Part shown: piece by piece, positions 1 to 8,586 of the stretch | How the letters are laid out: the number at the start of each line of letters is the position of its first letter | Numbering within the stretch: the first letter of the stretch is position 1 | Assembly: GCF_900590755.1 (NCBI RefSeq) | Contig: NZ_UUOC01000004.1 | Coordinates: 62,001-126,000, forward strand | Direction of reading: 5' to 3' | Source of the DNA: Pseudomonas viridiflava | Lineage (GTDB): Bacteria > Pseudomonadota > Gammaproteobacteria > Pseudomonadales > Pseudomonadaceae | Length of the DNA: 64,000 bases | Notes under the pieces: model-generated | What the model saw: only the letters and a program-made list of their open reading frames with translations | The model's database searches: none | What the model was told of the DNA's origin: nothing | Translations under genes and position numbers: made by a program

Positions 1-759
1 CTCAGGCACGCTGTACTGCACGATGCGGCCGTCTTTCATGATCGCGATACGGCTGCCGAGCTTGAGGGCTTCGTCCAGGTCGTGGCTCACGAAAACGATG
101 GTCTTGCTCAGCTTGCTTTGCAGTTCCAGCAGCTCGTCCTGCAAGCCCTGGCGAATCAATGGGTCCAAAGCGGAGAAGGGTTCATCCATCAACAGAATGT
201 CGGCATCCATCGCCAGCGCACGGGCCAGGCCGACGCGCTGCTGCATGCCGCCGGACAGCTCGTCAGGCTTCTTGTTGCGCCATTGAGTCAGGCCCACCAG
301 CTCCAGTTTTTCATCCACCAGCTTGCGGCGTTCTTTTTCCGGACGGCCCTGCATTTCCAGACCGAAGCTGATGTTCTCGCGCACCGTCAGCCAGGGCATC
401 AGGGCGAACTTCTGGAACACCATGGCGATGCGTTTGGTGCGCATCAGTTTCAGTTCGGCGGGGGTGCAGTTGGCGATGTTGATCTGCGAGCCTTCGTGCT
501 CCACGTACAGAGCACCACGGCTCACGGTATTGAGGCCGTTGATGCAGCGCAGCAGGCTGGATTTGCCCGAACCGGACAGGCCCATCAGTACGCAGATTTC
601 GCCTTTCTCAACAGTCAGGGATGCTTTCTCGACACCAACAATCTGGCCGGTTTTTTTCAGGATCTGGTCGCGGGTCATGCCCTCGTCGAGCAGCTTGAGC
701 GCTTCGCGGGGGTCTTTGGAGAAGATAACGTCGACGTTATCGAACTTGATAATGCTCAT
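1..759 (-). CDS. choV: Choline/betaine ABC transporter, ATP-binding subunit (partial, 3' end outside window)
   Basis: This is the ATPase that powers import of choline-type quaternary amines. Read on the minus strand from the ATG at 757-759 it begins MSIIKFDNVDVIF and continues without a stop to the window edge. Visible motifs are a Walker A loop (GLSGSGKSS), the Q-loop region (MVFQKFALMPW), the ABC signature (LSGGMQQRV) and Walker B (ILLMDEPFSALDP) followed by the H-loop (FVSHDLDEAL). The N-terminal lead before Walker A is typical of the ProV/ChoV branch. Its ATG overlaps the choW stop by four bases (ATGA), so the two are translationally coupled. The P. aeruginosa counterpart is cbcV. The C-terminal part lies outside the window. 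Confidence 0.95.
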   Translation of the reverse strand, partial: MSIIKFDNVDVIFSKDPREALKLLDEGMTRDQILKKTGQIVGVEKASLTVEKGEICVLMGLSGSGKSSLLRCINGLNTVSRGALYVEHEGSQINIANCTPAELKLMRTKRIAMVFQKFALMPWLTVRENISFGLEMQGRPEKERRKLVDEKLELVGLTQWRNKKPDELSGGMQQRVGLARALAMDADILLMDEPFSALDPLIRQGLQDELLELQSKLSKTIVFVSHDLDEALKLGSRIAIMKDGRIVQYSVPE

Positions 760-1601
760 GCGTCAGCCCTCACTTTAGCTTCGGGTTGTTTGCAGATGCG
801 GTCGAGCATGATGGCCAGCAATACAATCGCCAGGCCCGCTTCGAAGCCCAGTGCGATGTCGGCGGTATTGAGTGCGTTGACCACCGGTTTGCCCAGGCCA
901 TCGGCGCCCACCAGTGCCGCGATCACCACCATCGATAGCGACAGCATGATGCACTGGGTGATACCGGCGGCAATGCTTGGCATGGCGTAGGGCAGTTCAA
1001 TGCGGGTCAGCAGTTGGCTGCGCGAAGAGCCAAAGGCTTTACCGGCATCCAGCAATTCATGGGGCACATCGCGGATACCCAGATACGTCAGACGGATCGG
1101 CGCGGCGATGGCGAACACTACGGTGGAAATCAGACCTGGCACCACGCCCAGACCGAACAGGGTCAGAGTCGGGATAAGGTAAACGAAGGTTGGCACCGTC
1201 TGCATCAAGTCCAGAACCGGCCGCATGATGGTGTAGAACATCGGCTTGTGCGCAGCAATGATGCCCAGCGGCACGCCGATCAATACACAGACGAAGGTGG
1301 CGAACAGCACCTGCGCCAGGGTTTCCATGGTCTGTTCCCAGTACCCCAGATTGAGGATCAGCAGGAACGACAGAATCACGAAAACCGTCAGGCCCCACTT
1401 GCGCTGAATGAAGTGGGCGAGAACGGCGATCAGGCCGATCAGGACGAAAGGGTTGAACCAGGTCAGCGAAAACGTGAGGCCATGGATCATCGTTTCCAGC
1501 GTTGAAGCGATCGCGTCGAAAGTACTGGCGCCGTGTTGGGTCAGCCAGTCGACGAAGGCCGCGATGTATTCGCCAAGAGGGATTTTATGATCAGTCAGCA
1601 T
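756..1601 (-). CDS. choW: Choline/betaine ABC transporter, permease subunit
   Basis: Inner-membrane permease of the ChoXWV (CbcXWV) importer, 281 aa. The N-terminal 50 residues form an amphipathic lead with a helix (FNPFVLIGLIAVLAHFI). About six further hydrophobic segments follow, with the permease EAA loop (LLDAGKAFGSSRSQLLTRIELPYA split around residues 190-210), which contacts the ATPase. Length fits ProW-like permeases of the choline branch. It starts 67 bp after choX and shares an ATGA overlap with choV, so the three form one minus-strand operon with the binding protein first. Substrate range is inferred from the family and from the neighbouring gbdR. Confidence 0.95.
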   Translation of the reverse strand: MLTDHKIPLGEYIAAFVDWLTQHGASTFDAIASTLETMIHGLTFSLTWFNPFVLIGLIAVLAHFIQRKWGLTVFVILSFLLILNLGYWEQTMETLAQVLFATFVCVLIGVPLGIIAAHKPMFYTIMRPVLDLMQTVPTFVYLIPTLTLFGLGVVPGLISTVVFAIAAPIRLTYLGIRDVPHELLDAGKAFGSSRSQLLTRIELPYAMPSIAAGITQCIMLSLSMVVIAALVGADGLGKPVVNALNTADIALGFEAGLAIVLLAIMLDRICKQPEAKVRADA

Positions 1602-1668
1602 GGTATCGATTTTCCGCTTACGGTAGGAAAGGGGGACAACAGGCGAGCGAACCCGCCTGCCTGTCGGA

Positions 1669-2616
1669 TTACTTCGTGAGCTGGGCTTTGGCGGCCTCCA
1701 GGCCTGGTTTACCGTCCACTGTTGTTACGCCGGCCAACCAGGTGTCGAGCACCTGCGGGTTGGCTTTGAGCCACGCCTTGGCGGCGACGTCAGGCTTTTG
1801 CTTGTCGTCCAGAACCTTGCCCATCAGGGTGCTTTCCATCGGCAGGGTGAACGACAGGTTTTTCAGCAATTGACCCACGTTGCTGCACTCTTGAGCGTAG
1901 CCCTTGCGGGTGTTGGTGAAGATGGTCGCCTGGCCGAAGTTCGGGCCGAAGAACTCGTCGCCACCGGTCAGGTATTTCATCTTGAAACGGGTGTTCATCG
2001 GATGCGGTTCCCAGCCCAGGAATACCACATCGGTGTTACGACGCGAGGCGCGATCAACCTGCGAAAGCATGCCCGCTTCGCTGGATTCAACCACTTTGAA
2101 ACCGGCGTCTTTCAGGCCGAAAGCATTCTTGTCGATCATGCTCTGGATCAGGCGGTTGCCGTCGTTGCCGGGCTCGATGCCATAGATCTTGCCGTCCAGC
2201 TCTTTCTTGAACTTGGCAATGTCGGAGAAATCTTTCAGGCCCTTGTTATACAGCGCTTCTGGCACCGCCAGGGTGTACTTGGCGTTCTCCAGGTTGGCGC
2301 GTACGGTTTCCACGGTGCCGGCATCGCGATACGGCTTGATGTCGTTTTCCATGGTCGGCATCCAGTTGCCGAGGAACACGTCCATGTTCTTGCCGTCAGC
2401 CAGGGACTTGTAGGTCACAGGTACGGAAATCATCGTGGTCTTGGTTTTGTAACCCAGGGACTCCAGCACTGCGCTGGTCACTGCTGTGGTGACGGTGATG
2501 TCAGTCCAGCCGACATCGGAAAAATTGACCGTACTGCACTGTGCGGGCTCGGCCGCCTGGGCCAGCGCCGGTATGCCTAACGCGACAGCCAGTAGCAGCG
2601 ATTTAGAACCTTTCAT
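1669..2616 (-). CDS. choX: Periplasmic choline-binding protein of the ChoXWV/Cbc transporter
   Basis: Substrate-binding protein, 315 aa. I chose the ATG at 2614-2616 rather than the GTG nine bases upstream, because AGGGAG sits eight bases before it. A Sec signal peptide (KGSKSLLLAVALGIPALAQA) is followed by the mature protein AEPAQC. Aromatic patches typical of quaternary-amine binding pockets are present (VGWTD, GNWMP, GWEPHPMN). Family OpuAC/ProX, choline-binding branch. In P. aeruginosa and P. syringae the equivalent CbcX works with CbcWV, which also accept other binding proteins for betaine and carnitine. First gene of the operon; probably activated by GbdR encoded upstream on the other strand. 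Confidence 0.93.
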   Translation of the reverse strand: MKGSKSLLLAVALGIPALAQAAEPAQCSTVNFSDVGWTDITVTTAVTSAVLESLGYKTKTTMISVPVTYKSLADGKNMDVFLGNWMPTMENDIKPYRDAGTVETVRANLENAKYTLAVPEALYNKGLKDFSDIAKFKKELDGKIYGIEPGNDGNRLIQSMIDKNAFGLKDAGFKVVESSEAGMLSQVDRASRRNTDVVFLGWEPHPMNTRFKMKYLTGGDEFFGPNFGQATIFTNTRKGYAQECSNVGQLLKNLSFTLPMESTLMGKVLDDKQKPDVAAKAWLKANPQVLDTWLAGVTTVDGKPGLEAAKAQLTK

Positions 2617-2781
2617 CAAGAGCACTCCCTTTGGATTTTCTTCTCGTCATCAGCTAAACGAGCCAATGCGGTTTGTGTTTTTTTCGGCTGTAGTACAAAG
2701 CGTTTGATCAAGGCTCTTTCACTGCGGCTGGCGATTGAGTCGATACCGATCATGTAACAGCAAAAATCAAACGCCTACAGG

Positions 2782-2820
2782 GGGGGTCGTAACCAGTACA
2801 TAGGGGGTCGTATCCAGTGC
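2782..2820. promoter_or_regulatory. Two direct repeats 21 bp apart, candidate AraC-family (GbdR) operator
   Basis: GGGGGTCGT occurs at 2782-2790 and again at 2803-2811. The similarity extends to the right of each copy: AACCAGTAC after the first and ATCCAGTGC after the second. A period of 21 bp (two helical turns) is the usual arrangement for AraC-type activators, and the divergently placed gbdR encodes one. The repeats lie about 165 bp upstream of the choX start. That GbdR binds here is inference; I did not compare with a published GbdR motif. Confidence 0.45.
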
Positions 2821-3115
2821 CGGTGACGTCGTTTACAGCTTTTTTCCATGCCGCAAGGGCACTTTTGCTGTGTAAAAGCGTCGAAAACCGGCGCGCGACA
2901 ACCCTTTGACTGGTGGGCGGCGTTGGTGGGCATGAGTGAGTCGGTGTGGGATGCGGCAACCTCTGGCAATAGCCCGATGATGCAGCGTTTGCGGTGGTTG
3001 CAGCTTCAGCGTAGCAGTTGGATCAAGACCCGCTGACCCGCTCAGCACCTCTGCCCCGGTGGTTTTGGAGGGTTATTTGGGCGGGATGTTCCCTTGGCTC
3101 TCCTGTATGCATTCT

Positions 3116-3187
3116 TGTAGGAGCTGCCGAAGGCTGCGAAAGCGGTGTGTCAGGAGAACTATTTCGCAGCCTTCGGCAGCTCCTACA
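3116..3187. repeat. Palindromic intergenic repeat, family B
   Basis: Arms TGTAGGAGCTGCCGAAGGCT and its reverse complement enclose about 22 bases. The same element recurs at 44636-44709, 51275-51347 and 60276-60356 in this window. Here, unlike the other copies, it is not next to a stop codon but lies between choX and gbdR. Confidence 0.9.
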
Positions 3188-3602
3188 GTGTAAGCATGGG
3201 AGCACTGCTCACTTATCGATCACCCACCTCATCACCCGCCACCTTTTGGCGCGAAAGCCAATGAACATGGCGCAATGCTACGTCCATGGAGTGTGGTGGC
3301 ACACCGCTCCGTGCTTTGAGTGACACTGTCGCGCGACGGCCGGTTTCTCCCTGACACAAGTGCTACCGAAGTGCTCATCCATCCCTTGCCATGTGGCTCG
3401 CATCCCTCGCCTACGTCGCAAATCGACAACCCGCGTCGCTGCTGAATAGACACATCACGACGTCGTTTTCAGGGGTTATTGAATGGCCATTCAAGTTTAG
3501 GCATGGCATTTGCGTAGTCATCACAAAGCCCTGCTTCGCATAGGGCAATAAAAAGAGCCTCCGCCTGAGGCCTCCAACCGCTTTGTGTGAGGAGACACTG
3601 TG

Positions 3603-4706
3603 ATGAATTCGTTCAACTCCGGGGCCCAACCCCAGAATCGCGCACCACAATCCATCGGTTTTCTGCTGCTGGATAACTTCACTCTGATCTCCCTCGCGTC
3701 AGCGGTTGAACCTCTGCGAATGGCTAACCAGTTGTCCGGTCGCGAGTTGTATCGCTGGACCACATTGAGCGTCGATGGCGGCCAGGTCTGGGCCAGCGAT
3801 GGTCTGCAGATCACCCCCGACGCCGCGATGCAAAAGGCGCCGCCGATGGACACAATCATTGTCTGCGGCGGCGTGGGCATTCAGCGCACCGTGACCCGCG
3901 AACACGTCAGTTGGCTGCAGAGCCAGGCGCGTCAGTCCAAACGTCTGGGCGCGGTGTGCACCGGCAGTTGGGCGCTGGCCTGTGCCGGTCTGCTCGATGG
4001 CTTTGATTGCAGCGTGCACTGGGAATGTCTGGCCTCGATGCAAGAGGCTTTCCCTCGCGTGGCCATGAGCACTCGCTTGTTTACCCTGGACCGTAACCGC
4101 TTCACCAGCTCCGGTGGCACCGCGCCTCTGGACATGATGCTGCACCTGATCAGTCGCGATCATGGCCGCGAATTGTCGGCCGCGATTTCCGAGATGTTCG
4201 TCTACGAGCGCATTCGTAATGAACAGGATCACCAACGCGTGCCGCTCAAGCACATGCTGGGCACCAATCAGCCGAAGCTGCAGGAAATCGTCGCGCTGAT
4301 GGAAGCCAATCTGGAAGAGCCGATTGACCTGGATGAGCTGGCGGTTTACGTCGCAGTTTCCCGGCGTCAGCTGGAGCGCTTGTTCCAGAAATACCTGCAC
4401 TGCTCGCCGTCGCGCTACTACCTCAAGTTGCGCCTGATCCGCGCTCGGCAATTGCTCAAGCAAACGCCGATGTCGATTATCGAAGTCGCCTCGGTTTGCG
4501 GGTTTGTTTCCACGCCACACTTTTCCAAGTGCTACCGCGAATACTTCGGCATCCCGCCGCGCGACGAACGCGTAGGCTCCAACACCACCCAGCAAGTCGC
4601 CATGATGCCGATTCCGCAAGCCATGGTGCTGGCGCCACTCTCCGGCCCGCTGTCCGCGTTGAGCCAGGCGCGTAACGAGTCGACGTTTGCGAGTGTCAGG
4701 TTGTAA
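3603..4706 (+). CDS. gbdR: AraC-family activator of choline/glycine-betaine metabolism (GlxA type)
   Basis: 367-aa transcriptional activator. The ATG at 3603 is preferred over the GTG at 3600 because GAGGAG lies eight bases upstream. Residues about 15-200 form a class I glutamine-amidotransferase-like (DJ-1/PfpI) sensor domain (IGFLLLDNFTLIS; VCTGSWALACAGLLDG). About 225-330 hold two AraC helix-turn-helix motifs (LDELAVYVAVSRRQLERLF; IIEVASVCGFVSTPHFSKCY). In P. aeruginosa GbdR responds to glycine betaine and dimethylglycine and switches on catabolic genes and the cbcXWV importer. Its position beside choXWV supports the same role. A REP cluster starts 30 bp after the stop. Confidence 0.93.
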   Translation: MNSFNSGAQPQNRAPQSIGFLLLDNFTLISLASAVEPLRMANQLSGRELYRWTTLSVDGGQVWASDGLQITPDAAMQKAPPMDTIIVCGGVGIQRTVTREHVSWLQSQARQSKRLGAVCTGSWALACAGLLDGFDCSVHWECLASMQEAFPRVAMSTRLFTLDRNRFTSSGGTAPLDMMLHLISRDHGRELSAAISEMFVYERIRNEQDHQRVPLKHMLGTNQPKLQEIVALMEANLEEPIDLDELAVYVAVSRRQLERLFQKYLHCSPSRYYLKLRLIRARQLLKQTPMSIIEVASVCGFVSTPHFSKCYREYFGIPPRDERVGSNTTQQVAMMPIPQAMVLAPLSGPLSALSQARNESTFASVRL

Positions 4707-4735
4707 CGCCAGATTCGAGAGCGCACACAACCTTA

Positions 4736-5015
4736 GTGGGACCGGCTTCAGCCGGGAAGGGGCCGGTGTGAGCGCCATCACTTCTTCGGTGTGCGCGCTG
4801 TGTTTTCAGTGGGACCGGCTTCAGCCGGGAAGGGGCCGGTGTGAGCTCAATCAATCCTGCGGTGTACCACCTGACGCCTTCCCGGCTAAAGCCGGTCCCA
4901 CTAAGAGCGCGCGGTGTTTTCAGTGGGACCGGCTTCAGCCGGGAAGGGGCCGGTATGAGCGCCATCACTTCTTCGGTGTGATACCCGACGCCTTCCCGGC
5001 TAAAGCCGGTCCCAC
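4736..5015. repeat. REP cluster, family A (about 2.5 units)
   Basis: Copies of GTGGGACCGGCTTCAGCCGG in direct and inverted orientation, separated by conserved spacers (GAGCGCCATCACTTC or GAGCTCAATCAATCC). It has the same unit structure as the array at 9199-9629, beside the RAYT gene. It fills the gap between the convergent genes gbdR and 5026-5286. It may act as transcription attenuator or mRNA 3'-end stabiliser; that is family knowledge, not shown here. Confidence 0.93.
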
Positions 5016-5025
5016 GACCTTGGGT

Positions 5026-5286
5026 TTACCCTCGCCCTTGTTTGAACTCCGCCAACCCAGGCAATAACTGTTGATCAATCGCTTGCCTCACCGCCGGCAA
5101 GAGAGTCGCGCTACCGCTAAGCATCTTCTCCACCATGCACTTCAGTGCGGTGGCGCGGCCCTCGCTCAGGCCGCACACGGCTTGCGCGCATGCTTGCTCG
5201 GCGGTGGCACCTGAGGGCGTTTCGAAGCCGATTGCCCTGAGCTGGCTGATCAAGTCTTCCTGGTCAATCAAGTCGGCATGCATCAT
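5026..5286 (-). CDS. Small hypothetical protein, 86 aa
   Basis: Acidic, cytosolic-looking protein starting MMHADLIDQEDLISQLRAIG, with no signal peptide or membrane segment. GGAG lies eight bases before the ATG at 5284-5286. Pseudomonas-like codon use and amphipathic helices (EQACAQAVCGLSEGRATALK) suggest it is a real gene, but I recognise no family. It lies alone, convergent with gbdR across the REP cluster. Confidence 0.6.
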   Translation of the reverse strand: MMHADLIDQEDLISQLRAIGFETPSGATAEQACAQAVCGLSEGRATALKCMVEKMLSGSATLLPAVRQAIDQQLLPGLAEFKQGRG

Positions 5287-5657
5287 CCGGAGCGCTCCAT
5301 TTCTTGTGAGATATGGAGCGATTCTGGTAGCGGTCGATCATGGCGGCAAGAGGGTTGTCCGGCATGGCTATGATCAGGTCGTTTTCGGACGTTGGTAAAC
5401 GGGCATAAAGCATCCGACCCGTGGGACGACTCCATGGGTGAGGGGCAACCACGCCATCGAAATGTGTGGGGGGCTGTGAATATCGTTGTGGCTAGAACAA
5501 AAGATAACGCTTTGTTATTTGATAATTGCCGATGAGTCTATCTTTATCGTTTTTGAAAGTCGTTAATTGAACTCCTGTAGGCGATACTCCAAGTTAATCA
5601 TCGCGCTGACATAATGCTGTTGTCAGGAAAACTGACATAAACGAATGTATATGAACG
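5287..5657. other. Intergenic region with no confident gene
   Basis: AT-richer stretch, especially 5480-5660, which may be acquired or decaying DNA. A 62-codon minus-strand frame (5264-5452) overlaps the start of the 5026-5286 gene and is not supported by a ribosome site. No repeat or terminator recognised. Confidence 0.5.
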
Positions 5658-6089
5658 ATGAATATTTACTCCCCGCCCCCTTGCGTTTTAGCCTTGCTCA
5701 CGATCACCCGTATCGTCGACGGCCGATGCAATTCCCTTGAAAACCCCTGCACCACAATTCACCCCGGCCTGATCCTGTTTGGCCGAGGTCGGGCAAGCAC
5801 CGAAATATTTGTTCTCGATCACGGCGTATTGCAAACCACCACCCGGATCATGTCTGGAGGTGCGTGGTCAGTAAGGCTTGATGCCACAGTCGGCAGCCAT
5901 AGCTTTAGCCTGTGCGTACGCAATGGAGCGATGTCGCAGTGTTGGGATGTCACCGTCGAGGCATCGCCCCCGATTCCTCCCCCGACCTTCACGTGGGTTT
6001 CGCCCGACCTGTCCACCGGTTCAAGTGGTGACCCTGGCGACTTTATGTGGGACGGCTTTAGCCGGGAAGGCTACTTTTACCCATCCTGA
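5658..6089 (+). pseudogene. Probable remnant: single Ig-like domain reading into a REP
   Basis: 143 codons. About residues 15-100 resemble one of the bacterial Ig-like repeats found in large Pseudomonas surface proteins (ITRIVDG, then GSHSFSLCVRNGAMSQCWDVTVEA). The last dozen codons (from WDGFSREG) are simply the translated REP element at 6047, so the natural C-terminus is missing. No Shine-Dalgarno sequence precedes the ATG and there is no signal peptide. I read it as a fragment of a larger adhesin-like gene cut off by the REP; a very small genuine protein is the alternative. Confidence 0.45.
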
Positions 6090-6136
6090 AAACGCACCGG
6101 ATGTATGGGCCCCTTCCCTGCTAAAGCGGGTCCTGC
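6047..6136. repeat. Degenerate REP pair, family A
   Basis: Left arm GTGGGACGGCTTTAGCCGGG and a diverged right arm ending GCTAAAGCGGGTCCTGC. Both arms carry changes relative to the consensus, so this is an older copy. It overlaps the 3' end of the Ig-like remnant. Confidence 0.8.
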
Positions 6137-6277
6137 GGGTCGAACATTACCCATCTTCCGGGACGGACAAGGTTCTATGCCGATGACTTCACGTTTGCCT
6201 GATTGCGTCCTGCGCAGCGTTTGACCTGATCTGTCCCTCTGGCTTTTGCTAAACTGCGCAGCCTTCGAGGAGCTGCC

Positions 6278-7114
6278 ATGAATTACCGCCACGCCTTCCA
6301 TGCCGGCAACCACGCCGACGTGCTCAAACATCTGATCATGACTCGCCTGTTTGCCCTGATGGCCCGCAAGGAGCAGCCGTTCGCCTATATCGACAGCCAC
6401 GCCGGGCTGGGGCTTTATGACCTCAAAGGCGATCAGGCCAATCGTACCGGCGAATACCTGGAAGGCATTGCCCGCCTGTGGGATGCGCCGGATCTGCCTG
6501 CATTGGCGGCCGATTACATGCAACTGCTGCATGACATGAACCCCGACGGCGAGCTGCGTTATTACCCAGGTTCGCCGGAAATCGCCCGCCGCTCGACCCG
6601 CGCCAACGACCGTGTGCTCCTCAACGAGAAGCACCCGGAAGATGGACGTCTGTTGAAAGAAAACATGAAAGGTGACCGCCGCGTCGCCGTGCACCTGGGC
6701 GAAGGCTGGCATGTTCCGCGCGCGCTGTTGCCTGTCGGTGAGAAGCGGGCGGTGCTGCTGATCGACCCGCCCTTCGAACAGCTCGACGAAATGAAGCGCT
6801 GCGCCGTGGCCCTGAAAGAAACCATCGGCCGCATGCGCCAGACCGTGGCGGCTATCTGGTATCCGGTGAAAGACCAGCGCTCGCTCAAGCGTTTTTATCA
6901 GGACCTCGCTGAAACCGGCGCACCCAAGTTGTTGCGCGTCGAGCTGCACGTCCACCCGCTGGACACCCCGGCCAGCCTCAACGGCTCAGGCCTGGTCATC
7001 GCCAACCCGCCTTGGGGCCTGGAAGAAGAACTGCGCGAACTGCTGCCGTATCTGGCGCAGAAACTGGGGCAGACCAAGGGTGACTGGAAGATGGATTGGT
7101 TGATAGCGGAGTGA
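6278..7114 (+). CDS. rlmJ: 23S rRNA (adenine-2030-N6)-methyltransferase RlmJ
   Basis: 278 aa, the usual length for RlmJ. The N-terminus MNYRHAFHAGNHADVLKH is diagnostic of the family. The catalytic N6-adenine motif DPPFEQ is at residues 163-168, and IDSHAGLGLYDL (38-49) is the SAM-binding region. The enzyme methylates A2030 of 23S rRNA before or during 50S assembly; it is not essential. GAGGAG lies about six bases before the ATG. Stands alone between two accessory stretches, so probably transcribed from its own promoter. Confidence 0.96.
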   Translation: MNYRHAFHAGNHADVLKHLIMTRLFALMARKEQPFAYIDSHAGLGLYDLKGDQANRTGEYLEGIARLWDAPDLPALAADYMQLLHDMNPDGELRYYPGSPEIARRSTRANDRVLLNEKHPEDGRLLKENMKGDRRVAVHLGEGWHVPRALLPVGEKRAVLLIDPPFEQLDEMKRCAVALKETIGRMRQTVAAIWYPVKDQRSLKRFYQDLAETGAPKLLRVELHVHPLDTPASLNGSGLVIANPPWGLEEELRELLPYLAQKLGQTKGDWKMDWLIAE

Positions 7115-7353
7115 TAGAGGGCTTGTGGCGCGCGTTTGGATGGCTGTGGTGATACTGGCAGGAGATCACCCGTTGTCCAGGCGCGTCTACGATCCTGCAG
7201 GAGAAGCATGACAATTCAGATAATCATTTTGCGTCTAATAAGGGCCTGATATCTGGCAGGTATTAGTTTTGGGTGCTCTGAACAAGCGCCCGCTCATGAG
7301 TTGACGCTTAATGGATATATTACTTTCAATTGGAGGGTCATGGAGTGACCAGG

Positions 7354-7392
7354 AAAGCGTTGAGATCAATCGTGAGATCTCGGCAGCGCTTT
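7354..7392 (-). terminator. Stem-loop at the 3' end of the halovibrin-like gene (weak)
   Basis: Imperfect inverted repeat AAAGCGTTGAGATC with GATCTC...GCGCTTT, overlapping the stop codon at 7391-7393. There is no clear U-run after it on the minus strand, so termination is only suggested. Confidence 0.3.
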
Positions 7393-8308
7393 AAGGGATA
7401 TCAATAACTTGATCCTCGGGTAGGTAGTCGAATCTGAACTCCTCCGCCGTATGTAGGGTTTGAATAGCAATGATAGGTACACTGAGACCTGTTACGTTTT
7501 TAAAATCAAGCTGATTGCGTTGCGCATTTTCACGATCCCCAATATTCCAGGCGGTGCTATACCAAAACGCTTGTAAGGGCAGGTCGCGGCCTTGGCCGTC
7601 AGGCCATACCGCAAGCACTAATTCATTGCTACGTATGCTAAGCCACCCCCCGTGATTACGGGCAAAAATCTCCATTGCCTCTAGGTTCGCGATAAAAGCG
7701 GTCGTTGCGCCAGCACCTAAGACCCGCCTTACATCGAAGCCGCACTCAGTTTCCTGTCCTCCTCCGCCCGCCATGTAATGGTCATACCAACCGCTTCCGC
7801 TAGTAACACCCTGGGATTGGCAGGGTCCACTGATCGGTACATTTGGCATTGCGCCACAGCCTGTTCCCTCCCGCAGGAACGAGAGCGCAGTCTGGGGGAA
7901 CGAGCAAAGCACTTCTGGCGCCAATTTCCCAATGCCATAAAAGGGCGGTGAGAAGAGATAGCCGTTATCCCCCAGTAGCTCTAGGAATTGTGAGTCTGTT
8001 CTCAGCCACGCGAAGGAAACGCCGCCTTTTCTGTGGGACTCTATAGAGTTATCCCAGACATGAGAGCTTGGGCTATATCGGGTATATCTGATGAGCACGC
8101 CACTACACAGAAACGCCGGTTGTGTTGCAGCCCCGCAGTTAGCGCGGGTTTCGTTAAAACGCTCGTTAAGTTGCCATGCCACCAATTCCCCCGTGCCATT
8201 TTGCATCACTTTGGGCGGCGGTTGCTGAGTGGGTGTGTTGGCTGAGTTTGATGTGTAAGCGCAACTTGCGAGTGTTATGACAGTGGCTACTAGTAAGACT
8301 TTTAACAT
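7391..8308 (-). CDS. Lipoprotein resembling Pseudomonas halovibrin (HvnA-like) proteins
   Basis: 305 aa. Type II signal peptide MLKVLLVATVITLASC with a lipobox Cys at residue 16, then a Pro/Thr-rich linker. The body carries the pattern I associate with proteins annotated as halovibrin in Pseudomonas: LNERFNETRANC, AFLCSGVLIR, VSFAWLRTDSQF, EVLCSFPQTA, GPCQSQGV, ETECGFDVRR, QAFWYST. Halovibrin of Vibrio fischeri was described as a secreted ADP-ribosyltransferase; whether this protein has that activity is unknown. The gene and its flanks are less GC-rich and use rarer codons than neighbours, suggesting transfer. Family call from memory. Confidence 0.6.
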   Translation of the reverse strand: MLKVLLVATVITLASCAYTSNSANTPTQQPPPKVMQNGTGELVAWQLNERFNETRANCGAATQPAFLCSGVLIRYTRYSPSSHVWDNSIESHRKGGVSFAWLRTDSQFLELLGDNGYLFSPPFYGIGKLAPEVLCSFPQTALSFLREGTGCGAMPNVPISGPCQSQGVTSGSGWYDHYMAGGGGQETECGFDVRRVLGAGATTAFIANLEAMEIFARNHGGWLSIRSNELVLAVWPDGQGRDLPLQAFWYSTAWNIGDRENAQRNQLDFKNVTGLSVPIIAIQTLHTAEEFRFDYLPEDQVIDIP

Positions 8309-8586
8309 GGAGTGATGTCTCCGTGTTGGAGGGATCAGGGGTATGTACTCGAATGTTAGTGTAGTGGCCTGGTTTTAGTAGTGCGTTGTTTGCAGTGTTA
8401 GGTGTGAGAATTATTTGAAGTAATGCCAGCGCTTTTATCGCGAGATGCGGTTGTTATTTCGAGGAAATATAGGACGTCGGCGTTTTATTCTGGCGGGCAC
8501 CTGGATTAGGAATTACACCGCCCCTCCGGCGCGAAGACTCAGGCAGACCGATGGTGATCGGTTGATAGGGTGCCATTTGCGCTTCA
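8309..8586. other. AT-rich upstream region of the halovibrin-like gene
   Basis: About 280 bp, clearly lower in GC than the rest (TTTTAGTAGTGCGTTG, GTGAGAATTATTTGAAG). Presumably contains the promoter of the leftward lipoprotein gene. No gene seen. It borders the REP remnant at the 3' end of the RAYT gene. Confidence 0.5.

Larger units (their letters stand above)
2617..3602. promoter_or_regulatory. Divergent intergenic region between choX and gbdR
   Basis: About 990 bp with no convincing gene. It should hold the promoters of choX (leftward) and gbdR (rightward). It contains a pair of 21-bp-spaced direct repeats (2782-2820) and one palindromic repeat (3116-3187), listed separately. A short frame at 2848-3036 (62 codons, Trp-rich, ending SSWIKTR) looks somewhat protein-like but lacks a clear ribosome site; I do not call it a gene. 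No other structure recognised. Confidence 0.6.

Noticed and set aside
82..990. 302-codon plus-strand frame opposite choV and choW
   Set aside because: Covers two genes on the other strand with clear ABC transporter motifs; no signal for a real gene.
2848..3036. 62-codon small gene in the choX-gbdR gap
   Set aside because: Trp-rich end looks protein-like, but there is no ribosome site or recognised family; kept only as a note.
4736..5015. Plus-strand frame 4687-5067 (126 codons) over the REP cluster
   Set aside because: Its protein is repeated translation of REPs (RLQPGRG, DAFPAKAGPT); not a gene.
5264..5452. 62-codon minus-strand frame upstream of the 86-aa hypothetical gene
   Set aside because: Overlaps that gene's start in another frame and lacks a ribosome site.
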